Source of the DNA: Halorubrum halophilum
GTDB lineage: Archaea; Halobacteriota; Halobacteria; Halobacteriales; Haloferacaceae
Assembly: GCF_000739595.1 (NCBI RefSeq)
Contig: NZ_BBJP01000023.1
Location: forward strand, 124,001-188,000
Reading direction: 5' to 3'
DNA: 64,000 nt
In this document: piece by piece, positions 1-7,596 of the stretch
How the letters are laid out: the number at the start of each line of letters is the position of its first letter
Numbering within the stretch: the first letter of the stretch is position 1
Program-made: the position numbers and the translations under genes
Notes under the pieces: model-generated
Told to the model about the DNA's origin: nothing
Databases searched by the model: none
What the model saw: the letters and a program-made list of their open reading frames with translations, nothing else

Positions 1-2
1 TG

Positions 3-170
3 TACCGCGACTTCGACCGTGCCTTCCGACTGATCGCCACCGGTGACGTCGACCACGAGACATTCCTCGACGATCGGTTCAGCCTCACCGACGCGGAGAC
101 GGCGTTCGAGGCATTTCTGTCCGGTGAGACGTGCAAGCCGGTCTTCGACGTGTCGGTGCTGCGAGAGTAA
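3..170 (+). CDS. zinc-type alcohol/polyol dehydrogenase, C-terminal fragment (gene starts before window)
   Basis: The first 55 codons are open and end in TAA at 168-170. The residues run FRLIATGDVDHETFLDDRFSL, then an AETAFEAFLSGE stretch. That matches the C-terminal end of medium-chain dehydrogenases (threonine, polyol and alcohol dehydrogenases), where a helix with 'I..G.V', a loop 'RF.L..AE.AF' and a final strand close the NAD-binding lobe. No catalytic zinc ligands fall inside the fragment, so substrate cannot be guessed. Confidence rests on this tail pattern alone. Confidence 0.6.
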   Translation, partial: YRDFDRAFRLIATGDVDHETFLDDRFSLTDAETAFEAFLSGETCKPVFDVSVLRE

Positions 171-241
171 GTATCGGTGTTGCGAGCGCCGGCCTCACTG
201 CGGACGATTCTCTGTCAAAAACGGCGCTGGCTCCGAGTCCG

Positions 242-916
242 TCAGTCCGTTCGAGGGTCCCAGTCGTTCCACTCGCGCTCGACGAGATAGTCGTCGAGCT
301 TCCGCTTCGGATTCTCGAAGACGTGTGACCCGTGGAAGACGAGGAGCGTGTCAAACTCGTGTTCGAGCAACGCGTAGAGATTCAGCTCCGCGTCTCTGTG
401 ATTGTCGTTGAAAAGCGCCGGCGGCGGGAGGAGGTAGCCGGCCGGGAGTCCACCCCGGTCGGCGCCGTCAAGAACGTCACCAGAGATGAGGATATCCCGA
501 TCCTCGAGAAGCAGCGCCGACGTTGCCTCCGTATGGCCGGGCACCTGGATGACCCGAATATTGCCGGCGAGGACATCGCCGTCCTCGTAGGCGACATCCG
601 GCTCGATGTCGAGGCCCGCTTCCTCGAGGTGATCGTAGAGCTTCGTCTCGTCGGCCGGCATCGCGATCTCTGGGTCGAACGCCTCCACGACGTGGCTGAG
701 CCCGCCGTGGTGACCGTGGTCGCCATGCGTGAGGATCACGCGATCGACGCCCCCGTACTGTGACTCTAGCGTTTCGACGAGTTCCGCGCCGTTCTCGTCG
801 AATGCAGTGTCAACGAGCGTGATAGATCCCGGTTCCGGAGTGTCTTCAAGCACGAACACGCGGACGTGTTCAAACTGTATCTGGTCGATACCGTCGACCA
901 CGTTACTTACGCTCAT
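242..916 (-). CDS. MBL-fold metallo-hydrolase
   Basis: A 224-residue metallo-beta-lactamase-fold protein. The metal-binding loop reads THGDHGHHGG at about residues 63-72. This is a variant of the usual THxHxDHxGG, with Gly in place of the first spaced His. Further ligands fit PGHT at about 127-130, SGD at about 145-147 and FHGSH near 195. The family contains glyoxalase II, lactonases and sulfur dioxygenases, and the sequence does not decide among them. ATG at 916 lies about 27 bases after an AT-rich box (937-949) on the minus strand, so a leaderless start fits. It is transcribed away from the TctB/TctA pair. Confidence 0.8.
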   Translation of the reverse strand: MSVSNVVDGIDQIQFEHVRVFVLEDTPEPGSITLVDTAFDENGAELVETLESQYGGVDRVILTHGDHGHHGGLSHVVEAFDPEIAMPADETKLYDHLEEAGLDIEPDVAYEDGDVLAGNIRVIQVPGHTEATSALLLEDRDILISGDVLDGADRGGLPAGYLLPPPALFNDNHRDAELNLYALLEHEFDTLLVFHGSHVFENPKRKLDDYLVEREWNDWDPRTD

Positions 917-1124
917 AGTCGTCTCAACATCTAGTTGTTTATGAATTAAATCTGCCGGATTTTCTCAGGTCCGAGCAGTCTCGCCTGGTTGACGTCGCGA
1001 GTGCGACCGGGACCCCCGCCGCCTTTCGGCGTGGCGCTCTCCCAACCAGTTCTTTTTGACCGTGTAGAGGGGTTCCAGTAGCTTTATACAAGCATATCTC
1101 TTGTGTGCCGAGTGAGAAGTACAC

Positions 1125-1640
1125 ATGGTAAAACAACGTATCGCAGACGCGGCCGACCGGGTTTCCGTGGGGACACTCTTGTCGCACCCGTTGTCAGTCG
1201 GGTTCATCCTCGTCTCGCTCGTAGTCATCTACGCTGCGAGCAACTTCCCCAACGATAGTCTATTCGGACCGAGTTTCTTCCCGATCCTCACTTCGGTCGG
1301 AATAATCGTCTTCGCTGTCGCCGACATGCTGAACGGAGCCGAAACCGAACTCGAAATGGGCGACATCGACGTTCGACCGCCAGCCGTCGTGTTGGGACTC
1401 CTGGTAGCGTACGTTCTCGTGATGCCGATTCTAGGGTTTTGGGTCGGATCGATGCTGTTCCTCGGCGTCCTACTGTACTACTCCGGCATTCGGTCTCTGC
1501 TACTCCTCGTCGGTCTTTCGCTTGGCGTGCCGACGCTGCTGTTTTACGTTTTCGGGCGGATATTCCTCGTCCGGCTCCCTGAGGCGATTGTCCCAGTCTC
1601 TCGATTGCTGCCGCAACTTCCGCTAGTGGTGGGACTCTAA
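1125..1640 (+). CDS. tctB: tripartite tricarboxylate transporter small membrane subunit TctB
   Basis: A 171-residue protein with four hydrophobic segments (roughly residues 25-45, 50-70, 90-125, 128-160) and a charged loop around residue 75. This is the size and layout of TctB, the small membrane subunit of tripartite tricarboxylate transporters. It is followed with a stop/start overlap (TAATG) by TctA, the diagnostic partner. A TATA-like box at 1083-1088 lies about 40 bases before ATG 1125, leaving a short leader. The family needs a periplasmic-type TctC binding protein, and none is encoded beside it. Assignment rests mainly on topology and the tctA neighbour. Confidence 0.8.
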   Translation: MVKQRIADAADRVSVGTLLSHPLSVGFILVSLVVIYAASNFPNDSLFGPSFFPILTSVGIIVFAVADMLNGAETELEMGDIDVRPPAVVLGLLVAYVLVMPILGFWVGSMLFLGVLLYYSGIRSLLLLVGLSLGVPTLLFYVFGRIFLVRLPEAIVPVSRLLPQLPLVVGL

Positions 1641-3121
1641 TGACCGTCGACTACATCGTCCAAGGAGCTCTCAACGCGACGGATCCGATCGCTATCGGGC
1701 TGATGGTCCTCGGTATCCTACTTGGTATCCTGATGGGGTCTATTCCGGGGATGACGGCGACGATGACCATCGCTGTGCTGCTGTCGTTCACCTTCACGAT
1801 GGACCCGGCCAACGGGATGATGCTGCTCCTCGGAATTTACGGCGGGGCGGTGTACGCAGGGTCGATCCCAGCGATCCTCATTCGAACGCCGGGAACGCCA
1901 TCGGCGGCGGCGACCATCTTCGACGGATACCCACTGTCACAGCAAGGGGAGGCCGGTCGGGCGATCCGTGTCGCTACGATCGCCTCCTTCATTGGCGGTT
2001 TTATCAGCGTCCTCGCGCTGATGTTCTTTTCGCCCGTGATTGCCAACGCCGCGCTCAATTTCCGGTCGCCGGAGTTCTTCGCGCTCGCCGTGTTCGGGTT
2101 GACGATCATCGCCAGCGTGAGCGGTGACTCAGTCACGAAGGGAATGGTCTCCGGACTCCTCGGTATGTTGGTCGCGACAGTCGGGATCGACCCGATTACG
2201 GGATACCATCGGTTCTCATTCGACATACCCGCCTTGCTCACCGGCGTTGAGTTCATCGCGGTGATGATCGGACTGTTCGGGATCGCAGAGGGGCTCCGGA
2301 AGTACGGTCAGGGAATCGAAACAGACAGAGAGCGAGTCGATCAAGACATCTCGGGCACGCTCCCGTCACTGTCGGACTTGCGGGCGATACTCCCCGTGAG
2401 CGCCGGCGGTGGCGTGCTCGGCTCGCTGATCGGATCGATTCCCGGTGCCGGCGGAGACATTGCCGCGTTCATCACGTACAACGAGGCCACTCGGTGGATC
2501 AAAGACGCGGTGCCGTCCTTCGGCGACGGAAATATCCGGGGTGTCGCTGCGGCGGAGTCGGGGAACAACGCGAGTACTGGCGGTGCCCTAATCCCCACGT
2601 TGACGCTCGGTATCCCCGGAGACTCCGTCTCCGCGATCCTCATCGGCGCGCTGCTGGTTCACGACGTCAACCCCGGCCCGGGTCTGTATCAGGACGAACC
2701 GGAGCTGTTGTACACCATATTCGTCGGATTCCTGCTCATCTACGTGTTTATCCTCATCTTTGGGCTGCTCGGTGCTAACTACTGGGCGCAGCTCATCAAC
2801 ATCCCCAAGCAGTTCCTCTGGCCGATCATCCTGCTGCTCTGCGTGATCGGCGCGATCGCGCTCCGTGGGAACCTCTTCGACGCGTGGATCATGCTCGGGT
2901 CTGGCGTGCTCGGCTACGCGATGCGCCTCCGCGGATATCCCCTCGCGCCGATGGTCCTCGGCCTGATTCTCGCTCCGATCGCCGAGGAGAACCTACGCCG
3001 GTCGCTGCAGCTGTCGAACGGATCACCCGAGATCTTCCTCACGAGTCCCATCGCACTCGTGATCCTCCTGTTGAGCGTGGGAACGATACTCCTCCCTGCG
3101 GTGCGAGCGCTTCGCGAGTAA
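1640..3121 (+). CDS. tctA: tripartite tricarboxylate transporter large permease TctA
   Basis: A 493-residue polytopic membrane protein. Family hallmarks are an early GILLGILMGSIPGMTATMTIA block (about residues 23-43), a GAVYAGSIPAILIRTPGTP block (about 68-86), and a second copy of the fold with GSLIGSIPGAGGDIAAFITYNE followed by ASTGGALIPTLTLGIPGD. These repeated glycine/proline-rich motifs typify TctA, the conducting subunit for citrate and other carboxylates. Its ATG overlaps the tctB stop by one base, so the two are co-translated. GC content is visibly lower than in the genes after 4.4 kb, which suggests an accessory origin. The substrate is unknown. Confidence 0.92.
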   Translation: MTVDYIVQGALNATDPIAIGLMVLGILLGILMGSIPGMTATMTIAVLLSFTFTMDPANGMMLLLGIYGGAVYAGSIPAILIRTPGTPSAAATIFDGYPLSQQGEAGRAIRVATIASFIGGFISVLALMFFSPVIANAALNFRSPEFFALAVFGLTIIASVSGDSVTKGMVSGLLGMLVATVGIDPITGYHRFSFDIPALLTGVEFIAVMIGLFGIAEGLRKYGQGIETDRERVDQDISGTLPSLSDLRAILPVSAGGGVLGSLIGSIPGAGGDIAAFITYNEATRWIKDAVPSFGDGNIRGVAAAESGNNASTGGALIPTLTLGIPGDSVSAILIGALLVHDVNPGPGLYQDEPELLYTIFVGFLLIYVFILIFGLLGANYWAQLINIPKQFLWPIILLLCVIGAIALRGNLFDAWIMLGSGVLGYAMRLRGYPLAPMVLGLILAPIAEENLRRSLQLSNGSPEIFLTSPIALVILLLSVGTILLPAVRALRE

Positions 3122-3587
3122 CGCCCGAAAACCGAGTTGCCAGCTCCTTTCTCGTCCCAATTATGGCAGACCGTTGCCGCCAGTTCGTTGTCTGTCACTC
3201 AGTCGACGACCGCTGTCCATTCGTCGCATGCCCGGGGCCCGTACTCCGTCTCGTGACGTGACCCGGTAGCGGTCGATGTCTCAGCGATCGATCTGACGAC
3301 TCAGAGCGCATTGTGGAGCAATTTCTCAGAAGCGACCTTCGAGACTCGTCGTTTCAATCGTCGCCGGGAGTTTCAGACCCCGTTTTTCGCTATTGTTGAA
3401 AATGAGGCCTGATACGCGTTAGAATACTGTGAGTATTACAAGCGTACGATTGTATGTACAAGACTCTGATCCGCCACTAAGTTCAACATGACTGGAATCG
3501 AGTGTCACTGTCGACTGTTACCGTCAAATAGTGTCGTTCCGGTACCGGTCGGCAAAGATATATGATACCGGCAAGGAAAGGACAAAC
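3122..3587. other. intergenic region between tctA and uspA
   Basis: This 466-base gap contains no ORF I would defend. Composition falls from mixed to AT-richer towards the uspA start. A possible Shine-Dalgarno-like GGAAAGG lies just before ATG 3588. I see no tRNA, repeat or strong hairpin. The short GTTTCAGAC string at 3370-3378 resembles the first bases of some haloarchaeal CRISPR repeats but occurs once and is treated as chance. Confidence 0.5.
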
Positions 3588-4010
3588 ATGACGATTGTTG
3601 CAGCCGTTGATCGATCCGAGCGAGCGTCGAACGTCGTCGACGAGGCGGCCGCCTTAGCACGGGCGTTCGATGAGCCGGTCCACGTCGTCCACGCCCTCAC
3701 GCGATCGGAGTTCCTCGATCTGGGGATCACCAGCGCGCAGGCCGAGGAGCCGAAAGACATGAACGAGATTCGCGAGGCGGCCAGCGAAATGGCGGCTGAG
3801 GCGGTCTCAGATATCGATGTTCCGTACGAAACGGTCGGCCTCGTCGGTGGGCCCGTCGAAGAAGTCGTGCGGTACGCCGACGAGAGGGACGCGAGGTACA
3901 TCGTTGTGAGTCCGAGACGCCGGTCGAAAACCGGAAAAGTGTTGTTCGGTAGCGTTGCGCAGTCGATCCTGCTCAACGCGACTACTCCGGTGGTCTCCAC
4001 GATCGAATAG
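3588..4010 (+). CDS. universal stress protein (UspA family)
   Basis: A 140-residue single-domain UspA protein starting MTIVAAVDRSERASNVVDEA, the family's first beta strand with the adenine-contacting Asp. The C-terminal phosphate loop is SPRRRSKTGKVLFGSVAQSIL, close to the G-2x-G-9x-G-S ATP signature although the first Gly is replaced. I chose ATG 3588 over an upstream in-frame codon because the Usp fold begins there and GGAAAGG precedes it. In haloarchaea such genes often sit beside secondary transporters, here tctBA, although the gap is 466 bases. Regulation is not visible. Confidence 0.88.
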   Translation: MTIVAAVDRSERASNVVDEAAALARAFDEPVHVVHALTRSEFLDLGITSAQAEEPKDMNEIREAASEMAAEAVSDIDVPYETVGLVGGPVEEVVRYADERDARYIVVSPRRRSKTGKVLFGSVAQSILLNATTPVVSTIE

Positions 4011-4373
4011 CAACAGATACCTCAGAAGAACATATATATATATTTATCTTGAGGTTTAAATACAATCGTGAGTGCGGTGAAGTCTCTACACACATAATAC
4101 TGTATAATTCTTAAAAATTTTTAAATTTAATATTGAAATAAAAGAATAGGATTAGATTATGTGAATTTATGTATCCTGATTACAGAAGATAGTCCAATGA
4201 GATCCGCAATATAATATACATATTTTGATATATCTATATAATAAGCATATTTCTGAAATGAATTTGAAGGTGGAATTACCAGAGACAAACCAGACTTTGG
4301 CGGTGAACTCCTGACCGTCTGAGTGCGATCTGAGAGCCAAACCGCTTTACGACCGCCCCCGTAAGTGACGCCA
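4011..4373. other. extremely AT-rich intergenic island
   Basis: Between uspA and the rhomboid gene lies DNA unlike anything else in the window. A hand count of 4081-4260 gives about 40 G or C in 180 bases, near 22%, against well over 60% in flanking genes. It holds runs such as an ATATATATATATTTAT stretch near 4032-4047 and A/T-only blocks near 4112-4140. No credible ORF, tRNA or long inverted repeat is present. It may be a relic of integrated foreign DNA, a nucleoid-protein or silencing site, or a multi-promoter region. The last 60 bases return to normal composition and carry the promoter of the next gene. Confidence 0.7.
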
Positions 4374-5369
4374 ATGGCGACGTGCGACGTGTGTGGGGAG
4401 TACGAGAACCTCCCGTACCAGTGTAAACGGTGCGGCAAGACGTTCTGCGCCGAACACCGACTACCCGAGAACCACGACTGCCCGGGGCTCGCCGAGTGGG
4501 ACGACCCCGGCGGCGTCTTCGACAGCGGGTTCGACGAGAGCGTCGAGAGCGGCGGGGCCGGAGGCTCGGGCGGTTCGGGCTCCGGCGCATCGGCCGGCGT
4601 CACGGGCCGGATCAAGCGACGGATCGACCGCGAGACGAGCACCGGCGGGCTCGTGAGCTACTTCCGCGGGAACGCGACGTACACGATCCTGTTGGCGATA
4701 TGGGTCACGTTCCTCGCGCAGTGGGTCGCGCTGTTCGTCGGCGGCCAGTCCCTGCACAACACCCTGTTCGTGCTCCAGTCTGACGCGATCGGAAACGTCT
4801 GGACGTGGGTGACATCGGTGTTCTCGCACTCTCCGAGACTGCTGTACCACATCATCGGCAACAGCATCGTCATCCTGTTCTTCGGCCCCCTCGTCGAGCG
4901 CGCGGTAGGGTCGAAGCGGTTCGTCGGGTTCTTCCTCCTCTCGGGGATCCTCGCCGGCCTCGGCCACATCCTGTTCGCGATCGCGACCGGCGCGCCGCCG
5001 ACCGGCGTGCTGGGCGCCAGCGGCGCCGGGTTCGCGATCCTCGGCGTCCTCACCGTCTGGCGGCCGAACATGCAGGTGCTCCTCTTCTTCGTCATCCCGA
5101 TGAAGATCAAGTACCTCACCTGGGGGATCGCGCTCATCTCCGCGATCCTCGTGATCCAGAGCGTTCAGGCCGGCGGGGCCGGCAGCGCCGGCAACATCGC
5201 GCACCTCGCGCACCTGATCGGCTTCGCGATCGGGCTCGCGTTCGGCAAGCGCAACGAGAACCTCGCCCGGTCCGCGGGCGGTCCCGGCGGGATGCGGATG
5301 GGCGGCGCTGGCGGTCCGGGCGGACCCAGAGGACCAGGCGGGCCGGGAGGTCCCGGCGGGCGGTTCTGA
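4374..5369 (+). CDS. AN1-type zinc finger plus rhomboid intramembrane serine protease
   Basis: A 331-residue fusion. Residues 1-35 form an AN1 zinc finger: CDVC, then CKRC, then C-x2-H-x5-H-x-C ligands. A Gly/Ser-rich linker (about 58-75) follows, then six or so membrane segments from about residue 100. Rhomboid active-site residues are visible: HIIGN in helix 2, the nucleophile Ser216 in GASGAGF, and His277/His280 in HLAHLIG. The C-terminus is a glycine-rich tail of about 40 residues. It should cleave transmembrane substrates within the bilayer, with the AN1 finger in the cytoplasm (inference). ATG 4374 was preferred to GTG 4365 because the finger starts there and a TTTAC box lies near -27. 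Its stop abuts the endonuclease V start. Confidence 0.9.
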   Translation: MATCDVCGEYENLPYQCKRCGKTFCAEHRLPENHDCPGLAEWDDPGGVFDSGFDESVESGGAGGSGGSGSGASAGVTGRIKRRIDRETSTGGLVSYFRGNATYTILLAIWVTFLAQWVALFVGGQSLHNTLFVLQSDAIGNVWTWVTSVFSHSPRLLYHIIGNSIVILFFGPLVERAVGSKRFVGFFLLSGILAGLGHILFAIATGAPPTGVLGASGAGFAILGVLTVWRPNMQVLLFFVIPMKIKYLTWGIALISAILVIQSVQAGGAGSAGNIAHLAHLIGFAIGLAFGKRNENLARSAGGPGGMRMGGAGGPGGPRGPGGPGGPGGRF

Positions 5370-6275
5370 ATGGCTCCGACGCCGATCGATCCGAGCGGCG
5401 TGGCGTGTTCCGAGTTCCTCCCCGACCCCGAGCTCTCGCGCGCGGAGATGGAGTCGCTTCAGCGCAAGCTGGCGACGACGGCGACGTTCGCGGACGATCA
5501 CGGGGTCGACCCGGCCGCGGTCGCGATCGACGAGCCCGCGGACCTGACCGACGGGCTACCCGGCGCGCGCCAAGAGACGCTTCCGGGGACCCACGCGGAG
5601 GGGGACGACGCGGGCGACTCCGACGCCCCGGTGGTCGTGGGGATCGATCAGGCGTTTCTGACGCCCGAAGACGGCGAGGACCGGGCGGTCTCCGCCGCGG
5701 TCGCGATCCGCGACGGCGACGTGATCGAGTACGCGAGCGCGACCACGCCGCTCTCGATCCCCTACGTCCCGGGCCTGCTCGCGTTTCGCGAGGGGGAGCC
5801 GATGCTGGCCGCGCTCGACGCGCTTTCGGTCGAGCCGGACCTGCTGGTCTGTGACGGCTCCGGCCGGATCCACTTCCGAGAGGCCGGCGTCGCGACTCAC
5901 GTCGGCGTGCTGCTGGACGTGCCGAGCGTCGGCGTCGCGAAGAGCCTGCTGTGTGGCACGCCCGACGACTCCACCGACGAGCGGCCGGAAGGCTGGCGGA
6001 CGCCGATCCGCGCGGACGAGTCGGTGGAGACGGCGGGTGTGGGCGGCTGCGCCGCCGACGGCGACACCGCCGCACCCGTCATCGGCCACGCCTACCAGTC
6101 TCGGCAGTATCCGAACAGCCGACGCGTGAACCCCCTGTACGTGAGCCCCGGCCACCGCGTGTCGCCGGCGACGACCGTCGAGTTCGTCGATGCGCTGTGT
6201 GCGGGCTACAAGCTCCCGGAGCCGACCCGGATCGCGGACGCGTACGCCGACGCCGCGAAGCGAGACGCCGCCTGA
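5370..6275 (+). CDS. nfi: endonuclease V
   Basis: A 301-residue endonuclease V, which nicks DNA (or RNA) next to deaminated purines such as hypoxanthine. The catalytic Asp93 sits in VGIDQAF. PYVPGLLAFRE (131-141) is the family's base-recognition wedge segment, and CDGSGRIHFR (161-170) carries the second metal-binding Asp. A further conserved block is GVAKSLLCG. The ATG follows the rhomboid TGA with no gap, so the two share a transcript. The length exceeds the bacterial norm of about 225 because of an acidic insertion at 55-85 and a C-terminal extension, both common in haloarchaeal proteins. Confidence 0.93.
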   Translation: MAPTPIDPSGVACSEFLPDPELSRAEMESLQRKLATTATFADDHGVDPAAVAIDEPADLTDGLPGARQETLPGTHAEGDDAGDSDAPVVVGIDQAFLTPEDGEDRAVSAAVAIRDGDVIEYASATTPLSIPYVPGLLAFREGEPMLAALDALSVEPDLLVCDGSGRIHFREAGVATHVGVLLDVPSVGVAKSLLCGTPDDSTDERPEGWRTPIRADESVETAGVGGCAADGDTAAPVIGHAYQSRQYPNSRRVNPLYVSPGHRVSPATTVEFVDALCAGYKLPEPTRIADAYADAAKRDAA

Positions 6276-6315
6276 GACCGCGGCGAGTCATGCCATCGGC
6301 TGCCACAGTCAGGCG

Positions 6316-6323
6316 GTTTATAT
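6316..6323 (+). promoter_or_regulatory. TATA box of the small cysteine protein gene
   Basis: TTTATATA is centred about 28 bases before ATG 6348. That is the spacing of leaderless haloarchaeal promoters, and it decides the start of the next gene. Confidence 0.6.
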
Positions 6324-6347
6324 ACTGTGGGCCGCGAACGCGAATGC

Positions 6348-6620
6348 ATGGGAGACGAGGAGACCGAGGGTCCGATGTCTGCAGAGGAGTTCCGCTCACT
6401 GACGGACGGACTGGTGCGTCAGAGCTCCGGCGGCGGGACCACCGTGTACAAGAACGCCGCGGGGGTCGGTTGCCCGAACCCGGACTGCGACCGCGGCGTC
6501 TTTCAGACGCTGTTCGTCAGTGACCACGGCTGGCAGCAGATCGGCGCGACCCGCGACGGGATCGACCTGTGCCTCTGTAACACCGAGTCGAAGCGGCTCG
6601 TCTTCATCCACGACGAGTGA
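6348..6620 (+). CDS. small conserved haloarchaeal protein with four cysteines
   Basis: A 90-residue acidic protein of unknown function. Cysteines occur as GCPNPDC (a C-x4-C) and LCLC (a C-x-C), separated by about 37 residues, so a zinc knuckle is possible. The middle reads VFQTLFVSDHGWQQIG. I recall similar haloarchaeal families without assigned roles but cannot name one with confidence. ATG 6348 is set by the TATA box at 6316-6323. It follows endonuclease V by 72 bases with its own promoter. Confidence 0.7.
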   Translation: MGDEETEGPMSAEEFRSLTDGLVRQSSGGGTTVYKNAAGVGCPNPDCDRGVFQTLFVSDHGWQQIGATRDGIDLCLCNTESKRLVFIHDE

Positions 6621-6724
6621 GTCGGCGGCGGCGGGCCGAGTCGTACACGGGGTCGTGGGCCGCGCGACGGCGAGTCACACGAGACGGTGAGAACCCTTTT
6701 CCGGAACCGCACACCAGCGGGCGT

Positions 6725-6982
6725 ATGTCGCTCGCCCTCCCAGTCAGCGCCGAGGACATCATCGATGCGCTCTTCATGGCAGTCACGACCCTCGTCGGCT
6801 TCCTCGTCGGCGGGGTCGTCGGCCTCGCCGTCGGCCTGTTCGCCGGCTACGCGTACCTCGATCTCACGAGTCGCATCGCCGATCTGGAAGCGGCCGTCAA
6901 CGGGCTCGCCCGAGAGCGAGACGAGCTCCGCGAGCGCGTGGCGGAGCTAGAAGACGACCGATCGGCCGGCGGTCACCCGTGA
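6725..6982 (+). CDS. small membrane-anchored coiled-coil protein
   Basis: An 85-residue protein with one long hydrophobic segment (about residues 16-45, rich in Val, Gly and Leu) followed by a predicted coiled coil: RIADLEAAVNGLARERDELR and on to about residue 78, with Leu/Val/Ala heptads and alternating charge. No enzymatic motif is present. The layout suggests a membrane scaffold or anchor, but function is unknown. ATG 6725 is preferred to an upstream GTG because the upstream stretch is basic and unlike haloarchaeal protein, and an AACCCTTTT box lies near -30. Confidence 0.65.
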   Translation: MSLALPVSAEDIIDALFMAVTTLVGFLVGGVVGLAVGLFAGYAYLDLTSRIADLEAAVNGLARERDELRERVAELEDDRSAGGHP

Positions 6983-6997
6983 TCGCTCCGGCTCCGG

Positions 6998-7444
6998 TCA
7001 GGCGGTCACGACGGTGACCGGGCCGTCGAACTCGAGGAGTACGCGCTGTGTGGGATCCCCGAACAGCGCCTTGCCCGTGGGAGACCGGTCGCGGCCCGCG
7101 AGAAACACGTGATCGCAGTCGTGTTCCTCGGCCGCGTCCAGCAACACCGCGCCCTTCTCGCCGACGTAGCCCGCCGTCTCGTACGCCACGTCGATGTCGG
7201 CGAGGGCGTCCTCGGCGAAGTCGTGGGCGAACTTGGCCGCCCCCTCGCTGGCGTCGTCCGTGGTGTACGTCTCACTCCCGCTCGACATCGACGACATCGC
7301 CTGTCGGCGTGCGGTGTACTCGTCTTCGGTCGTGACGTGGACGACGATCACCTCCGCGTCGACGCCCGCGGCGAGGGTTCCGGCCTCGCGGGCCAGCTCT
7401 TTCGTTCCGTCTGTCGGTTCGATCGCAACGAGTGCACGCTCCAT
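6998..7444 (-). CDS. universal stress protein (UspA family)
   Basis: A 148-residue UspA protein beginning MERALVAIEPTDGTKELARE. The C-terminal loop AGRDRSPTGKALFGDPTQRVL aligns with the ATP-binding G-2x-G-9x-G-S motif but has GD where the Ser normally is. It may therefore bind nucleotide differently. An inserted Ser/Thr-rich stretch (about 50-65, SSMSSGSETYTTDD) lies in the middle. It is divergent from the GntP permease across an AT-rich promoter region, a frequent haloarchaeal pairing, and both may respond to the same signal (inference). Confidence 0.85.
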   Translation of the reverse strand: MERALVAIEPTDGTKELAREAGTLAAGVDAEVIVVHVTTEDEYTARRQAMSSMSSGSETYTTDDASEGAAKFAHDFAEDALADIDVAYETAGYVGEKGAVLLDAAEEHDCDHVFLAGRDRSPTGKALFGDPTQRVLLEFDGPVTVVTA

Positions 7445-7533
7445 GAGCGCCGGGAGCCGTTCCGTCGGTTTAGTGCCACCGGGTGGCGGTGATCCGATGC
7501 CCGATCGATCAGAATTAATCTGTCATGAATATT

Positions 7534-7549
7534 GTTGATTTTAATCAAC
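7534..7549. promoter_or_regulatory. perfect palindrome upstream of the GntP permease promoter
   Basis: GTTGATT-TT-AATCAAC is a perfect 7+2+7 inverted repeat just upstream of a TATATA box (7555-7560) for the permease at 7597. Position and symmetry fit an operator for a dimeric regulator of the permease, of the divergent UspA gene, or of both. No regulator gene is adjacent. Confidence 0.5.
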
Positions 7550-7596
7550 TATCATATATAACTTTTTAACCCCGGAGTTAGCAAGTCCTGACTCGT

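Noticed and set aside
3370-3378. GTTTCAGAC resembling the start of a haloarchaeal CRISPR repeat
   Set aside because: It occurs once, with no spacing pattern, no second repeat and no cas genes nearby.
4461-5501. A 346-codon minus-strand frame over the rhomboid gene
   Set aside because: Arg/Glu-rich shadow of a well-supported gene with zinc-finger and protease motifs.
7348-7548. Minus-strand frame upstream of the UspA gene
   Set aside because: It is a frame-shifted read across the UspA start and promoter region, without motif or start signal.
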